A stretch of 64,000 bases of DNA from JAWKWH01 sp041397625 (GTDB lineage: Bacteria; Pseudomonadota; Alphaproteobacteria; Rhizobiales; Rhizobiaceae), in the NCBI GenBank assembly GCA_041397625.1, contig JAWKWH010000006.1, positions 1 through 64,000 of the forward strand. Reading direction: 5' to 3'. Made by a program: the position numbers and the translations under genes. This document shows positions 16,261 to 25,280 of this stretch, piece after piece. The notes below the pieces were generated by a model. The model was not told where the DNA came from, did no database searches, and was given only the letters and a program-made list of their open reading frames with translations. The first letter of the stretch is position 1; each line of letters opens with the position of its first letter.

Positions 16261-17256
16261 TCAGATCTCCATGAGGTCCCTGCCGACGATGATCTCGCCA
16301 CCGAAATGCTTGCGCACCCCGGCAGTCCAGTCCTCGTCGGTCTCGTCGGGATCGTAGCCGGGCACGAAATGGTTCAGTACCAGCGTCCTGACCCCGGCGG
16401 CCTGTGCCACGCGCCCGACATCCTCCTGTGTCGTGTGGATCGAGATGACCTTGTCGATGAGCTTCTGTGCGGCTTCCGGCGGACGCCCCTGGCTGGCGAA
16501 CTTCGCCTTGAAGAGTTCCGCTGTCCGGTGTGCGTCGATGATCTCGTGCACAAGCACGTCGGCGCCGCTCGCCAGCGCGATCAGGTCGTCGCTGAACGAT
16601 GTATCGCCGGAAAAGACGACGGTTCGGTCGGCTGTCTCGAAGCGATAGCTGTAAGACAGATGGTGCACCCCGTCCTTCATCCCGCCATGCGGATAATGGG
16701 TGTTTTCGACGCATGTGACACGAACGTTCTCGTCGGAATAGACCTCTCCCGACCCGGCGATGTCGTGACCGGCAAACAATTCGGCCGGATCGCCCTTGCC
16801 GCCGCTGAATGCGAGACGCACGGCCGCATTCGGCCGGAAATAGTCGACGAACGCGCGGATCATCGCTTCGGTGCCGGGCGGTCCGTAGGCGTGGCTTGCC
16901 CCGGTCCGTCCGTTCGACCAGGCAAGTCCCATCAGGGTACCCAGATCGGCGGTGTGATCGTCATGGTGATGGGTGACGAATATGTGGCCGACCTGATGCG
17001 TCCCGATTCCGGCGAGCATGAGTTGGCGGCCGACGCCGTTGCCGGCATCGACAACATAGGGAACGCCATTGACCACCAGCACGCTGGCGGGCTGATTGCG
17101 GCCTCGAAGCGGGGTCGGTCCTCCCCCTGTTCCAAGCAGGATCAGCCGCGTACTGTCGCCGGCTTCCGCCCTGGCTTGCCTGTTGCGCAACAGCACCGGA
17201 ATTGCCGCGGCGCCGGCTAGGAGCCTGAGGCCCTGCCTTCTGGTCAGTGTCATCAT
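16261..17256 (-). CDS. secreted metallo-beta-lactamase-fold hydrolase (RNase Z/arylsulfatase-like)
   Basis: The 331-residue product starts with a twin-arginine-like signal (TRRQGLRLLAGAA) running to about residue 31. The metal site is THHHDDH (His96, His98, Asp100, His101), followed by a further His in ENTHYPHGG, Asp in FSGDTSFS and a C-terminal His in VLNHFVP, a full binuclear zinc set. Exported members include arylsulfatases and lactonase- or phosphodiesterase-like enzymes; the substrate is not evident. It lies 99 bases downstream of the bicupin gene in the same direction and is probably co-transcribed with it. Confidence 0.85.
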   Translation of the reverse strand: MMTLTRRQGLRLLAGAAAIPVLLRNRQARAEAGDSTRLILLGTGGGPTPLRGRNQPASVLVVNGVPYVVDAGNGVGRQLMLAGIGTHQVGHIFVTHHHDDHTADLGTLMGLAWSNGRTGASHAYGPPGTEAMIRAFVDYFRPNAAVRLAFSGGKGDPAELFAGHDIAGSGEVYSDENVRVTCVENTHYPHGGMKDGVHHLSYSYRFETADRTVVFSGDTSFSDDLIALASGADVLVHEIIDAHRTAELFKAKFASQGRPPEAAQKLIDKVISIHTTQEDVGRVAQAAGVRTLVLNHFVPGYDPDETDEDWTAGVRKHFGGEIIVGRDLMEI

Positions 17257-17355
17257 TCTTGCCTTTCGTGGTGGCGGCCGATCTCGACCCGAAACGTCGT
17301 CTCGGGGGCGATGCCGCCCGGATGGGCGGCATGCTTCGATGTCCGTAAGAGTTGT

Positions 17356-18300
17356 CTATTCGGCCTCGTAGACCAGCCCGTCGTCTTCGGCCTGGCCGAT
17401 CACCGTCCAGACGGTTGCGTGACCGGCGCCGTTGTTGCGGAACCAGTGCTTGCGGCCCGCCGGATTCTTCACGAGATCGCGCGGCCCCAGTTCGACCTCG
17501 ACCGTCTTGCCGTTATCTTCCCAGCCAACCGTGAGCGAACCCTCGAGCACGAGGAAGGCATCCTCGACCGGGCGCGCGAACGGCTTCACGCCAACGCGGC
17601 TCGGCACGCCCCACATCTCCTTGCGGCAGGTTTCGCTCTCGACGCCGCCCTTGCCGACATAGACCTTGCGGCTGAACCCGGCGGCTTCCCAGGTCGTGGG
17701 CGCGTCGCAGTGGCGGATCACATATTTCGCCATCTGTTGCTGCAAAGGGTGAGCGCCGTTCGGATCAAACGGCAGTGTCTTGCCCGGCTCCGCTCCAAAG
17801 CTGCGCGCCAGTTCGGGGGCATGGTCCTTCGGATGGTAGAGATAGACGGGGGGCAACGGCTTGCCGACATCGACGGAGATCGACATCAAAACAGGCTCGA
17901 CGCCGTCGACGCGAAAGCCGTGACCGACGTCGCGGGCATTCAGGATCATGTCCTTCGGTCCGAGGTTCACCTCGACCACGTCGCCATCGCGCTCCCAGCC
18001 GACCACCAGCGCGCCGTTGATGATCAGAAAGCTTTCCTCGATCTCGTGGCTGTGGCACGCGGCGTATTTACCGGGCTCCTTGTAAATCAGCGACAGCGTG
18101 AAATGGTCCGGCTTCAGCGTCGTGTTGTCGCCGACTTTCGGCGAGCCGCCGGCGCCGATATAGCGCATCTGCGCCCGTTCCAGTTCCGAAAAGCCCGCAT
18201 TGGAGGGAAAGGCGTTCCAGTCAAATTTCTTGTCGGTGAAGCGACCGGTGTGGTTGCGAAGCTCGTCGGCAAGCGTGCCGGCCGGGTTTTGAACGTTCAT
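17356..18300 (-). CDS. bicupin protein, gentisate 1,2-dioxygenase-like
   Basis: The 314-residue product holds two cupin domains. The first has a metal site, His83-x-His85-x3-Glu89 in CHSHEIEESFLI, with His127 in DVGHGF. The second (about residues 220-300) keeps the fold motif DAFLVLEGSLTVGW but lacks the paired His residues, retaining only one in RKHWFRN. This one-active-domain arrangement is typical of gentisate and 1-hydroxy-2-naphthoate dioxygenases, which cleave the ring between hydroxyl and carboxyl groups. An aromatic substrate is plausible beside an IclR gene and a HpaH-like hydratase but is not proven. GAGGACC precedes the ATG. Confidence 0.82.
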   Translation of the reverse strand: MNVQNPAGTLADELRNHTGRFTDKKFDWNAFPSNAGFSELERAQMRYIGAGGSPKVGDNTTLKPDHFTLSLIYKEPGKYAACHSHEIEESFLIINGALVVGWERDGDVVEVNLGPKDMILNARDVGHGFRVDGVEPVLMSISVDVGKPLPPVYLYHPKDHAPELARSFGAEPGKTLPFDPNGAHPLQQQMAKYVIRHCDAPTTWEAAGFSRKVYVGKGGVESETCRKEMWGVPSRVGVKPFARPVEDAFLVLEGSLTVGWEDNGKTVEVELGPRDLVKNPAGRKHWFRNNGAGHATVWTVIGQAEDDGLVYEAE

Positions 18301-18350
18301 GATCTGGTCCTCTGTTTATTTCCGCGCCATTCGATGGTGGCCACTAGCAT

Positions 18351-18360
18351 AAACCGGTTT
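18351..18360. promoter_or_regulatory. palindrome AAACCGGTTT in a divergent promoter
   Basis: A perfect 10-base palindrome, extended on both sides by AT-rich, nearly symmetric sequence, lies between the bicupin gene and the divergent second IclR gene. It is a candidate operator for that regulator. Confidence 0.45.
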
Positions 18361-18380
18361 TATATGGCAGACAGTGTTTT

Positions 18381-19187
18381 GTGGATAAAACAGAGTTCAT
18401 ACAAAAGAACCCGTCAGACCTGATCGAGGACCGCTATGTCGTCCCCGGTCTGGTGCGCGGACTGCAGGTGCTCGGCGCCTTCACGCCGGAGCGGCAGGAA
18501 ATGAGCCTCAGCGACATCGCCAGGACGCTGGGCCTGAGCCGCTCGGCCGCCTTCCGCGCGGTCTACACGCTCGACCGGATGGGTTTCCTCCTGCACGATA
18601 CCCGCGCCAGGACCTACCGGCTCGGCCCGGCCGTTCTGCGGCTCGGCCACGGCTACATGGCCTCGCGCGAACTGTTCGAGATTGCATTGCCGGAGCTCGA
18701 GCGGCTGCGCGACAAAACCGACTGGTCCGCCCATCTCGGTGTTCGTGACGGCACCAGGGTGCTCTACATGCTGAGGATCCCTTCGCGCATGAGCCTGGGA
18801 AGCATCGTCAATGTCGGCAGCAGGCTGCCCGCCGCCACAACGACGCTCGGCCGCGTCCTGCTCGCCGGATTGGACGGAACGACTTTGTCGAAACTCTACC
18901 AGCAGGGTGCTGCGGCGCTGGAGGGAGGCAAGATGCCCCGCAACTTCGCCGAGCTGCACCGTCAATGGTTGCAGGACAGGGAACAGGCGGCAATCGAGCA
19001 GGTGGGAAGCTTCGAAGCCGGCATCGTGTCCGTCGCTGCGCCGATACGCGACCTGTCGGGAACCGTCGTCGCGGCAATCAATGCCACGCACGCAAGCGAA
19101 GGAATGCCGAGCGTTCCGTCCGAAGTCCGCCGCGCCACGATAGCGACGGCGGCAAAGATCAGCCGGCTGCTCGGCTACGCCGAATAG
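18381..19187 (+). CDS. IclR-family transcriptional regulator
   Basis: The 268-residue product has an N-terminal winged helix (about 20-85; MSLSDIARTLGLSRSAAFRAVYTL is the HTH) and an IclR effector domain (about 95-265; DWSAHLGVRDGTRVLYM and LPAATTTLGRVLLA). The most upstream start is GTG at 18381, without a clear ribosome site, so a leaderless or weakly translated message is possible. It is divergent from the bicupin gene and followed by a HpaH-like gene, so it probably controls one or both. Confidence 0.88.
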   Translation: MDKTEFIQKNPSDLIEDRYVVPGLVRGLQVLGAFTPERQEMSLSDIARTLGLSRSAAFRAVYTLDRMGFLLHDTRARTYRLGPAVLRLGHGYMASRELFEIALPELERLRDKTDWSAHLGVRDGTRVLYMLRIPSRMSLGSIVNVGSRLPAATTTLGRVLLAGLDGTTLSKLYQQGAAALEGGKMPRNFAELHRQWLQDREQAAIEQVGSFEAGIVSVAAPIRDLSGTVVAAINATHASEGMPSVPSEVRRATIATAAKISRLLGYAE

Positions 19188-19331
19188 CGCAAGATGCGCG
19201 GCGCTGTTCTCGTTGCGACCGCCGGCGCCCGGCTTTCCAATCGCAACGCTTCGTGCGAAGGGGATCATCCGCGGTGACCGGCGGTGCGAAACCGCACTGT
19301 TGTTACCGGGCTTTGTGAGGAGAGAGGACAC

Positions 19332-20114
19332 ATGCTGACGGAAGAACAGCGCGCCGCGGTCGTCGCATCGCTGCTCGAAAGCCATCGAACCAAGGTGCAG
19401 GGCGAACGTCCGTCCGCGATGTTCCCCGATATCGAGATCGAGGACAGCTACGCTATCTCGTCCGCGGTCGCCGACGCGCGCGTCAAGGAAGGCTGCAAGA
19501 TCGTCGGCCACAAGATCGGCCTGACCTCGAAGGCGATGCGGGCCGCCTCCAAGATCGACGAGCCGGATTATGGCTTCCTGTTCGACGACCTGGTGCTGAA
19601 CGACGGCGCCAAGGTTAGGTTCGAGGATTTCTGCGTGCCGCGCGTCGAGCCGGAACTGACTTTTATTCTCAAGCAACCGCTGAAGGGCCCGGGCGTCGGC
19701 CTCGTCGACGTGCTGCGCGCCACCGAATGGGTCGTCCCCTCGATCGAGATCATCGATGCGCGCGTCACCGAGCCGCGCCGCATCTTCGACACGGTCGCCG
19801 ACAATGGCGCCGCCGCCGGCATCGTGCTCGGCGGCCGTCCGGTCAGGCCCGACGAAGTCGACCTGCGCTGGGTCGGCGCCGTGTTCTATCGCAATTCCGA
19901 AATCGAGGAGACCGGCCTGGCTGCCGGCGTGCTCGGCCATCCGGCCATGGCGATCGCCTGGCTCGCCAACAAGCTGGCGCCGTTCGGCACCACGCTCGAA
20001 CCCGGCCATCTGATGCTGTCGGGCAGCTTCACCCGCCCGGTCTGGGCGGCCAAGGGCGACACGCTGCACGCCGATTTCGGCCCGCTCGGGTCAGTCGCCG
20101 TCCAGTTTGTCTGA
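19332..20114 (+). CDS. 2-oxo-hept-4-ene-1,7-dioate hydratase-like (HpaH/MhpD family)
   Basis: The 260-residue product carries GHKIGLTSKAMR, EPDYGFLFDD, RVEPELTFIL, PSIEIIDAR and TVADNGAAAG in the expected order, the acidic residues and Lys of the HpaH/MhpD fold. These enzymes hydrate a 2-hydroxy-dienoate produced by meta-cleavage pathways, using Mg2+. The ATG at 19332 is preceded by GAGGAGAGAGG. It follows the second IclR gene by 144 bases and is convergent with an SDR. It could continue the pathway begun by the bicupin or by the extradiol cluster. Confidence 0.88.
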   Translation: MLTEEQRAAVVASLLESHRTKVQGERPSAMFPDIEIEDSYAISSAVADARVKEGCKIVGHKIGLTSKAMRAASKIDEPDYGFLFDDLVLNDGAKVRFEDFCVPRVEPELTFILKQPLKGPGVGLVDVLRATEWVVPSIEIIDARVTEPRRIFDTVADNGAAAGIVLGGRPVRPDEVDLRWVGAVFYRNSEIEETGLAAGVLGHPAMAIAWLANKLAPFGTTLEPGHLMLSGSFTRPVWAAKGDTLHADFGPLGSVAVQFV

Positions 20115-20131
20115 CCGGCAGGATCAAACAC

Positions 20132-20872
20132 CTAACCCACGGTCCACCCGCCATCGACGATGATGGTCTGCCCGGTGACGTAGCGCGACAGGTCGGAGGC
20201 AAGCCACACATAGGTTCCGGCCAGTTCCTCGACGCTGCCCATCCGGCCCATCGGAATTCGCGCGACCAGGCGTTCGCGCGGATCGGCCTGTCCCGCCGCC
20301 AGCCGCGTCTTGACGAGTTCCTCCATCATCTCGGTCATGATCTGGCCGGGCGCCACCGCGTTGACCAGGATCGAGCGCGGCGCCAGGTCCGCGGCCATCG
20401 ACTTGGTCATGCCGACCACGCCGAACTTGCTGGCCGAATAGGCGGTGTTGCCGGCTCCCGAAATCACGCCGAACAGCGACGAGGTGAAGATGATCCTGCC
20501 GTTCTCGCTCATGCGGCGGGCGGCCGCCCTCGCCGTCAGGAACGCGCCGGTGAGATTGACGTTGATCACGTCGGCGAACCTGGCTTCGTCGGTTTCGGTG
20601 ACCGGCGCCAAATAGAGAATGCCGGCGTTCGGTATCACCACATCGGGCAGCCAATCCTCGGCGTCGAGCGCATCGAACAGTTCTTCCGTCGCCTTGCCGT
20701 CGGTAACGTCGAGCGCCAGGCCGCGGGCCCGTTCGAGGCCGTCGGTCGCCGGAGCCTTGATGTCGGTCAGGATGACGCGTGCGCCGTGGCTCGCCATCTG
20801 CTCCGCCACGGCGCGTCCGATACCGCGCGCCGCACCCGTGACGAGGACCGTTCGTTCTGACAGCAATTGCAT
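20132..20872 (-). CDS. short-chain dehydrogenase/reductase
   Basis: The 246-residue product is a canonical SDR: TGAARGIG (cofactor), a modified N-A-G (IPNAG), catalytic Ser in FTSSLFG and YSASK, ending in the usual VDGGWTVG. It resembles 3-oxoacyl-ACP-reductase-like and gluconate dehydrogenase-like SDRs, but the substrate is unknown. It stands between convergent and divergent neighbours as a single-gene unit: 17 bases separate it from the hydratase gene and 65 from the M20 gene. Confidence 0.88.
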   Translation of the reverse strand: MQLLSERTVLVTGAARGIGRAVAEQMASHGARVILTDIKAPATDGLERARGLALDVTDGKATEELFDALDAEDWLPDVVIPNAGILYLAPVTETDEARFADVINVNLTGAFLTARAAARRMSENGRIIFTSSLFGVISGAGNTAYSASKFGVVGMTKSMAADLAPRSILVNAVAPGQIMTEMMEELVKTRLAAGQADPRERLVARIPMGRMGSVEELAGTYVWLASDLSRYVTGQTIIVDGGWTVG

Positions 20873-20937
20873 GAAATAACTCCCCTTTCTAACCTTTCAC
20901 CGGCTGCGCCGCCATGTTACGCACCAGTCTGTAACTC

Positions 20938-22164
20938 ATGGATCGCACCGTGCAGACCGGCCATCAACCCACCCGCGAAACCGGCTTCGCCGAGGACGCC
21001 GTCGCGCTGCTGCGCGGCCTCGTCGAGGCCGAGAGCATCAACCCGCCCGGCGACACCACCGGCCCGGTTTCCGTCATGTCCGCCTGGCTCGACAAGGCGG
21101 GGCTTTCCCACGAGGTGCTGGCGGCCGATCCGACCAAGCCGAACATCGTCGCGACGCTCGACAACGGTTCGGGACCGCATCTGGTGTTTAATGCCCATCT
21201 GGACACCGTCGCGCCGGGCGACCTTGCGGCCTGGGCTCACCCGCCGCTGCAACTCTCCGAAAAGGACGGCAAGCTCTACGGCCTCGGCACCGGCAACATG
21301 AAGGCGTCCGCCGCAGCGCTGGCGATCGCCTACGGGCGCCTCGCCGCCCGCAGGCAACAATGGGCCGGGCGCCTGACGCTGACCCTCGTTGCCGACGAAT
21401 GCGTGTTCGGTCCCGACGGTGCGGCCCATCTCCTCGACACGCGCCCCGATCTTGTCGGCGACATGCTGATCTGCGGAGAAGGCCCCGGCGCGATGAACCT
21501 CGCGGTTGCCGAAAAGGGCCTGCTGTGGATCAGGCTCACCGCCACGGGGCCCGTCGGCCAGGGCATGCTGGCCGAGCACCGGGGCACGGCCACGGCGCGC
21601 CTTGCCGAAGCGTTGTGCAGGATCGATGCATGGAACCGGCGTGTCGTGCCCTGCCCTCTGCCCGAACTCGACAACGCCGACAACGCCGCCGGCATGCGCA
21701 TGACCGTCAATATCGGACGCATCGGCGGCGGCACCTATTTCTCGCACGCCGCCAGCCAGGCCTGGGCCGAGATCGATTTCCGGATTCCTCCGGGACTGAC
21801 GCTCGAAGACATGGCGCGCGACCTCGACGAGCTGTGCGCCGCCGATCACCTGTCCTGGGAGACGGTCAAGGGCTGGAATCCCAACTGGTCGCAGCCGCGA
21901 AGCGACGTGGCCGCGGCCGTGTCCGGCGCCGCGGCGAGCGTCAGGGGAAAAGCGCCGGCCTTGGTGACGCGTCTTCCCGCCTCCGATGCAAGCCGTTGGC
22001 GCGCCAGGGGCGTTCCGGCGGTCTGCTTCGGCGCCCAGCCCGAACTGGCGTCGGGCGTCGACGACTACGTCCACCGCAGCGACTTTCTGGACTGCTGCGA
22101 TATCTACACCGGGGCGGCGCTGCATCTTCTGGCCCGTCCAGCAGCCGCTCAGACCGCGGAATAG
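20938..22164 (+). CDS. M20-family amidohydrolase homologue with degraded active site
   Basis: The 408-residue product aligns by eye with ArgE/DapE/carboxypeptidase G2-type M20 proteins. His87 and Asp89 (HLDT) are present. The bridging Asp is Asn120 (GLGTGNMKAS), the zinc-binding Glu after the catalytic Glu154 is Cys155 (VADECVFG), and the lid-domain His appears to be Gln208. Glu181 and the final His (DDYVHRSDF) remain. Either metal use has shifted or hydrolytic activity is lost. Its 3-prime end overlaps the convergent SDR gene by 16 bases. No clear ribosome site is seen before ATG 20938. Confidence 0.82.
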   Translation: MDRTVQTGHQPTRETGFAEDAVALLRGLVEAESINPPGDTTGPVSVMSAWLDKAGLSHEVLAADPTKPNIVATLDNGSGPHLVFNAHLDTVAPGDLAAWAHPPLQLSEKDGKLYGLGTGNMKASAAALAIAYGRLAARRQQWAGRLTLTLVADECVFGPDGAAHLLDTRPDLVGDMLICGEGPGAMNLAVAEKGLLWIRLTATGPVGQGMLAEHRGTATARLAEALCRIDAWNRRVVPCPLPELDNADNAAGMRMTVNIGRIGGGTYFSHAASQAWAEIDFRIPPGLTLEDMARDLDELCAADHLSWETVKGWNPNWSQPRSDVAAAVSGAAASVRGKAPALVTRLPASDASRWRARGVPAVCFGAQPELASGVDDYVHRSDFLDCCDIYTGAALHLLARPAAAQTAE

Positions 22165-22883
22165 CCGCCGTCGACGACGACCTGCGTCCCCGAGACATAG
22201 GCCGCCGCCGGCGAAGCCAGGAAGGTGACGACGCCCGCAACGTCTTCGGGCATGCCCTGCCGGCGTGCCGGTATGGAGCGCGCCAGCGCCGCCTCCGCCG
22301 CCTCGGGATCGCCCTGTGCCGCCCAGAACGGCGCGTTGAACGGCGTATCGACGAAGCCCGGCAGAAGCGCGTTCACCCGGACGCCGTCGGGCGACAATTC
22401 GTCGGCCAGCGATCGCGTCAGTCCCAACAGACCCGTCTTGGTCGCATGGTAGGCGTGCATCCGGGCATGCCCGCGCAACGCGCCCGTGGACGCGGTCAGG
22501 ATCACGCTGGCGTTGGCGGATCGGCGCAATGCCGGCGCGGCCGCCTGAACGAAGAAGAACGGCGCGCTCAGATTGACGGCAAGCGAGCGTTCCCACTGCG
22601 CCCGCGTCCAGTCGCCAAGCGCGGCCTCCGACAGCACGCCGGCATTGTAGAACAGCGTGTCCAGGCTGCCGAACTGGTCCAGGCAGGCCGTGACGACCCT
22701 CGCCGGCGCCTCGGCATCGGCGACATCGGCGCGGACAAATGCGGCGCCCGTCTCCTCGGCCGCCACCCGTCCCTTCTCGATGTCGATGTCGGCAAGCAGC
22801 ACATTGTCGCCGTGCGCGGCAAAGGCCTCGAGTGCGGCCTTGCCGATGCCTGTCGCTCCACCGACGATGATGACCGTTGCCAT
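22149..22883 (-). CDS. short-chain dehydrogenase/reductase
   Basis: The 244-residue product has a slightly unusual cofactor loop (VGGATGIG), YNAG in place of NNAG, catalytic Ser in LTASTGAL and an intact YHATK, ending VVVDGGYSAV. It should be an active NAD(P)-dependent alcohol dehydrogenase or ketone reductase of unknown specificity. It is the last gene of the leftward operon, 18 bases after the gamma-glutamyltransferase-like gene, and overlaps the convergent M20 gene by 16 bases. Confidence 0.88.
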   Translation of the reverse strand: MATVIIVGGATGIGKAALEAFAAHGDNVLLADIDIEKGRVAAEETGAAFVRADVADAEAPARVVTACLDQFGSLDTLFYNAGVLSEAALGDWTRAQWERSLAVNLSAPFFFVQAAAPALRRSANASVILTASTGALRGHARMHAYHATKTGLLGLTRSLADELSPDGVRVNALLPGFVDTPFNAPFWAAQGDPEAAEAALARSIPARRQGMPEDVAGVVTFLASPAAAYVSGTQVVVDGGYSAV

Positions 22884-22901
22884 TTCCGTGCCCTCCGATT
22901 G

Positions 22902-24374
22902 TCAGCTCACGCCGGCCCAATTCGTTCGCCGCCAGTCGGCGAGCGCAAAGGGCGTGGCATCATGCGTGCCGGCAATCGTCAGCGCGCCGAATCGTATGTC
23001 GCCCGACCGGAGGTCGACGAGATCGTGGCCGCGTTCCGCCAGTACCGGGCGCGACGGGTGACCCTCCTCGATCAGCAGTCTGCCGTCCTCGCCCCGCCAA
23101 CGCGGCGCGCTCACCGCCTCGGCAAGGTCGCGGCCCGCCGCAAGCCACGAGATCAGCACCTGCGCCAGCGATTGCACCTGGCCGTCGGCGCCCGGCGTCG
23201 ACAAGGCGACGCTGCCCTGGCCCGTTTCGACGAGGATGGGCGCCAGCGTATGGATCGGCGTCTTGCCCGGCGCGAATGCATTGCCTGCCGCGGTGAACCC
23301 GCCGCCACGATTGTTGAGCACGAAACCGCCCTCGGGCACGAAAACACCGGACCCGAAATCATCGAAGACGCTGACCAGCGACGACGCGACCATACCGCCG
23401 GCGTCGGCGGCCGCCACCCCGGCCGTATGCAGATAGGCGCGCGGTCCCGTGGAACTGCCGGCGCGATCGAGGTCGATCTCCAGATTGCGTTCGAGCAACT
23501 CGGCGCCGAGAGCGACATCGTCGCGGCTTGCAAACGACGCCTTGGTCAACTCGACGCCGATATGGTCGTAAATCCCTTCGAACCGGCCGAAACCGCCCTT
23601 CTCCCAGGCATGCAGCACCATCGCCAGCAACACGCCCTGCGACGCCGGCGGCTGCACATGCACGGTTGTGCCGGCAAAGGCACAGCTTATCGGTGCTGCC
23701 GTCCGCGCCGCAGGCCGGGCCAGGTCCGGCAGGTCCATCGCGCCGCCGCCGGCGCTGATCGCCGCGACGATCGCCTCGCCGATCCGGCCTTCGTAGAACC
23801 CCGCGCGCCCTACCGCGCCGATCGACGCAAGTGTCGCGGCCAGTTCCGGCTGCACGAAGCGACTGCCCTCGCTGCATGCCATCAGGCGCCAATTGCCGGC
23901 GCCGCCCGCCTTGAGACGGTGTGCCTGGGCGTTGCGCGCGGCGATGAGCCCGCCATTGACCCGCACGCCGTCGCGGGCCAGTCGGATCGAGGGTTGCAGG
24001 CAGCGTTCGAGCCCGAGCGCGCCCTTCGGCGCCAGCAAGGCCCAGCTGTCGACCAGGCCGGGCACGGTGACGCTGCCGGCGCCGTCGGTCGACATCGCGT
24101 CTGCGCCGGCCGGCGCCGCCCCGGCGCCATTGACGGCGATGACCCCGTCCTTGTCCTTCACGAGCACGAACGCATCGCCGCCAAGGCCGCAGGCATCGGG
24201 CGCCAGCACCGCGAGCACGGCTTGCGCGGCGATCAGCGCATCAACGGCGTTGCCGCCGCCCAGCAACATCTCCTGGCCGGCGCTGACCGCGAGCGGATGC
24301 GCCGCGGCGACAGCTCCCCTCTCACCGGCGATCGCCGGCCGGCTTGCCGAGGAATAGGGATCGAGATGGATCAT
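22902..24374 (-). CDS. gamma-glutamyltransferase-family (Ntn hydrolase) protein
   Basis: The 490-residue product shows family landmarks: GGNAVDALIAAQ (about 40-51), PDACGLGGDAFVLV (about 59-72), VPGLVDSW (about 104-111) and a C-terminal GGGFTAAGNAFAPGKTPIHTLAPILV. The processing/nucleophile site is probably Thr317 in LHTAGVAAAD; the usual TTH motif is changed to TAG, so self-cleavage is possible but not certain. No signal peptide is seen, so it may be cytoplasmic, as in several amide-hydrolysing relatives. In an operon with amino-acid transporter genes it may release an amino acid from a gamma-glutamyl or acyl conjugate. The upstream frame is open to 24419; ATG 24374 gives the family N-terminus. 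Confidence 0.83.
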   Translation of the reverse strand: MIHLDPYSSASRPAIAGERGAVAAAHPLAVSAGQEMLLGGGNAVDALIAAQAVLAVLAPDACGLGGDAFVLVKDKDGVIAVNGAGAAPAGADAMSTDGAGSVTVPGLVDSWALLAPKGALGLERCLQPSIRLARDGVRVNGGLIAARNAQAHRLKAGGAGNWRLMACSEGSRFVQPELAATLASIGAVGRAGFYEGRIGEAIVAAISAGGGAMDLPDLARPAARTAAPISCAFAGTTVHVQPPASQGVLLAMVLHAWEKGGFGRFEGIYDHIGVELTKASFASRDDVALGAELLERNLEIDLDRAGSSTGPRAYLHTAGVAAADAGGMVASSLVSVFDDFGSGVFVPEGGFVLNNRGGGFTAAGNAFAPGKTPIHTLAPILVETGQGSVALSTPGADGQVQSLAQVLISWLAAGRDLAEAVSAPRWRGEDGRLLIEEGHPSRPVLAERGHDLVDLRSGDIRFGALTIAGTHDATPFALADWRRTNWAGVS

Positions 24375-24434
24375 CGCACACGCGCCTTTGCGGGTTCGGC
24401 GGGAGGAGAAAATGTCCAAAATCGCATCGCGTCG

Positions 24435-25280
24435 TCATCCCTGGCCGCTGACGGCGGCAAACAGGTCGATGAACATCCGCAGCGACGTGATGCCGAGGAA
24501 GACGCCGAAACTGATGCGCAGCGCCCGAAACGATATGGCGTGGGCGATGCGCACGCCGACATGGGCGAAGGTGGTGGTCAGCGGGATGATCACCAGCGCC
24601 GCCGGTATGCTGACATAGCCGATCGAATATGGCGGCAGGCCGGGCCGGCCCCAGCCGGTTGCGATGTAGATCACCACGGCCGGCACCGCGATGATGAAGC
24701 CGAGCGCCGCCGAAGTGCCGACCGCCTTGCGGATGTCGTAGCCGAGGAAATTGAGCAGCGGCACGCACACGGTACCGCCGCCGATCCCCATCATCGCCGA
24801 AATGCCGCCTGCCAGCACGCCCAGGACGGCCCAGACAGGCCGGGAAAAGCTGCGCGGTTCGGCCGCCTGGCCGGGCGAGCGGAAGATCATGTCGACGGCG
24901 ACCAGCGCCGCGACGGTGGCGAAGACGGCGATCAGGATGTTGCCGCTTACCGCGCCGCCGGCAAAGGCGCCGGCGATCACGCCCGCCAGCACGAAAGGCG
25001 CCCAGCTTCTAAGCAGCGCAAAGTCGAGCGCGCCGCGCTTGTAGTGTCCCCAGCCCGAGGACACGGAGGTGAAGGCGATGGTGGAAAGCGACGTGCCCAC
25101 CGCGACCTGCATGATGCCGGCCGGCTCGATGTTCGTGAGCTTCATGGCGAAATAGAGCGCCGGTACGATCACGATGCCGCCGCCCACGCCCAGCAGGCCG
25201 GCAAGGATGCCGCCAAGGATGCCGGCCGCAACCGCAATGGCCAGCACCGTCAGCAGCATCTGCATGTCCGGCATGGTCAT
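24435..25280 (-). CDS. TauE/SafE-family membrane exporter
   Basis: The 281-residue product has about eight hydrophobic segments and two family repeats, GGILAGLLGVGGGIVIVPAL near the N-terminus and GGISAMMGIGGGTVCVPLL in the middle. These are hallmarks of TauE/SafE proteins, which export sulfite, sulfoacetate or other small anions. The ATG overlaps the preceding gene by four bases. It may expel an organic or sulfur-containing product of the operon. Confidence 0.9.
   Translation of the reverse strand: MTMPDMQMLLTVLAIAVAAGILGGILAGLLGVGGGIVIVPALYFAMKLTNIEPAGIMQVAVGTSLSTIAFTSVSSGWGHYKRGALDFALLRSWAPFVLAGVIAGAFAGGAVSGNILIAVFATVAALVAVDMIFRSPGQAAEPRSFSRPVWAVLGVLAGGISAMMGIGGGTVCVPLLNFLGYDIRKAVGTSAALGFIIAVPAVVIYIATGWGRPGLPPYSIGYVSIPAALVIIPLTTTFAHVGVRIAHAISFRALRISFGVFLGITSLRMFIDLFAAVSGQG

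Noticed and set aside
19188..19331. Possible riboswitch or small RNA before the hydratase gene
   Set aside because: The 144 bases show only short GC-rich pairings and no recognised aptamer core or terminator.
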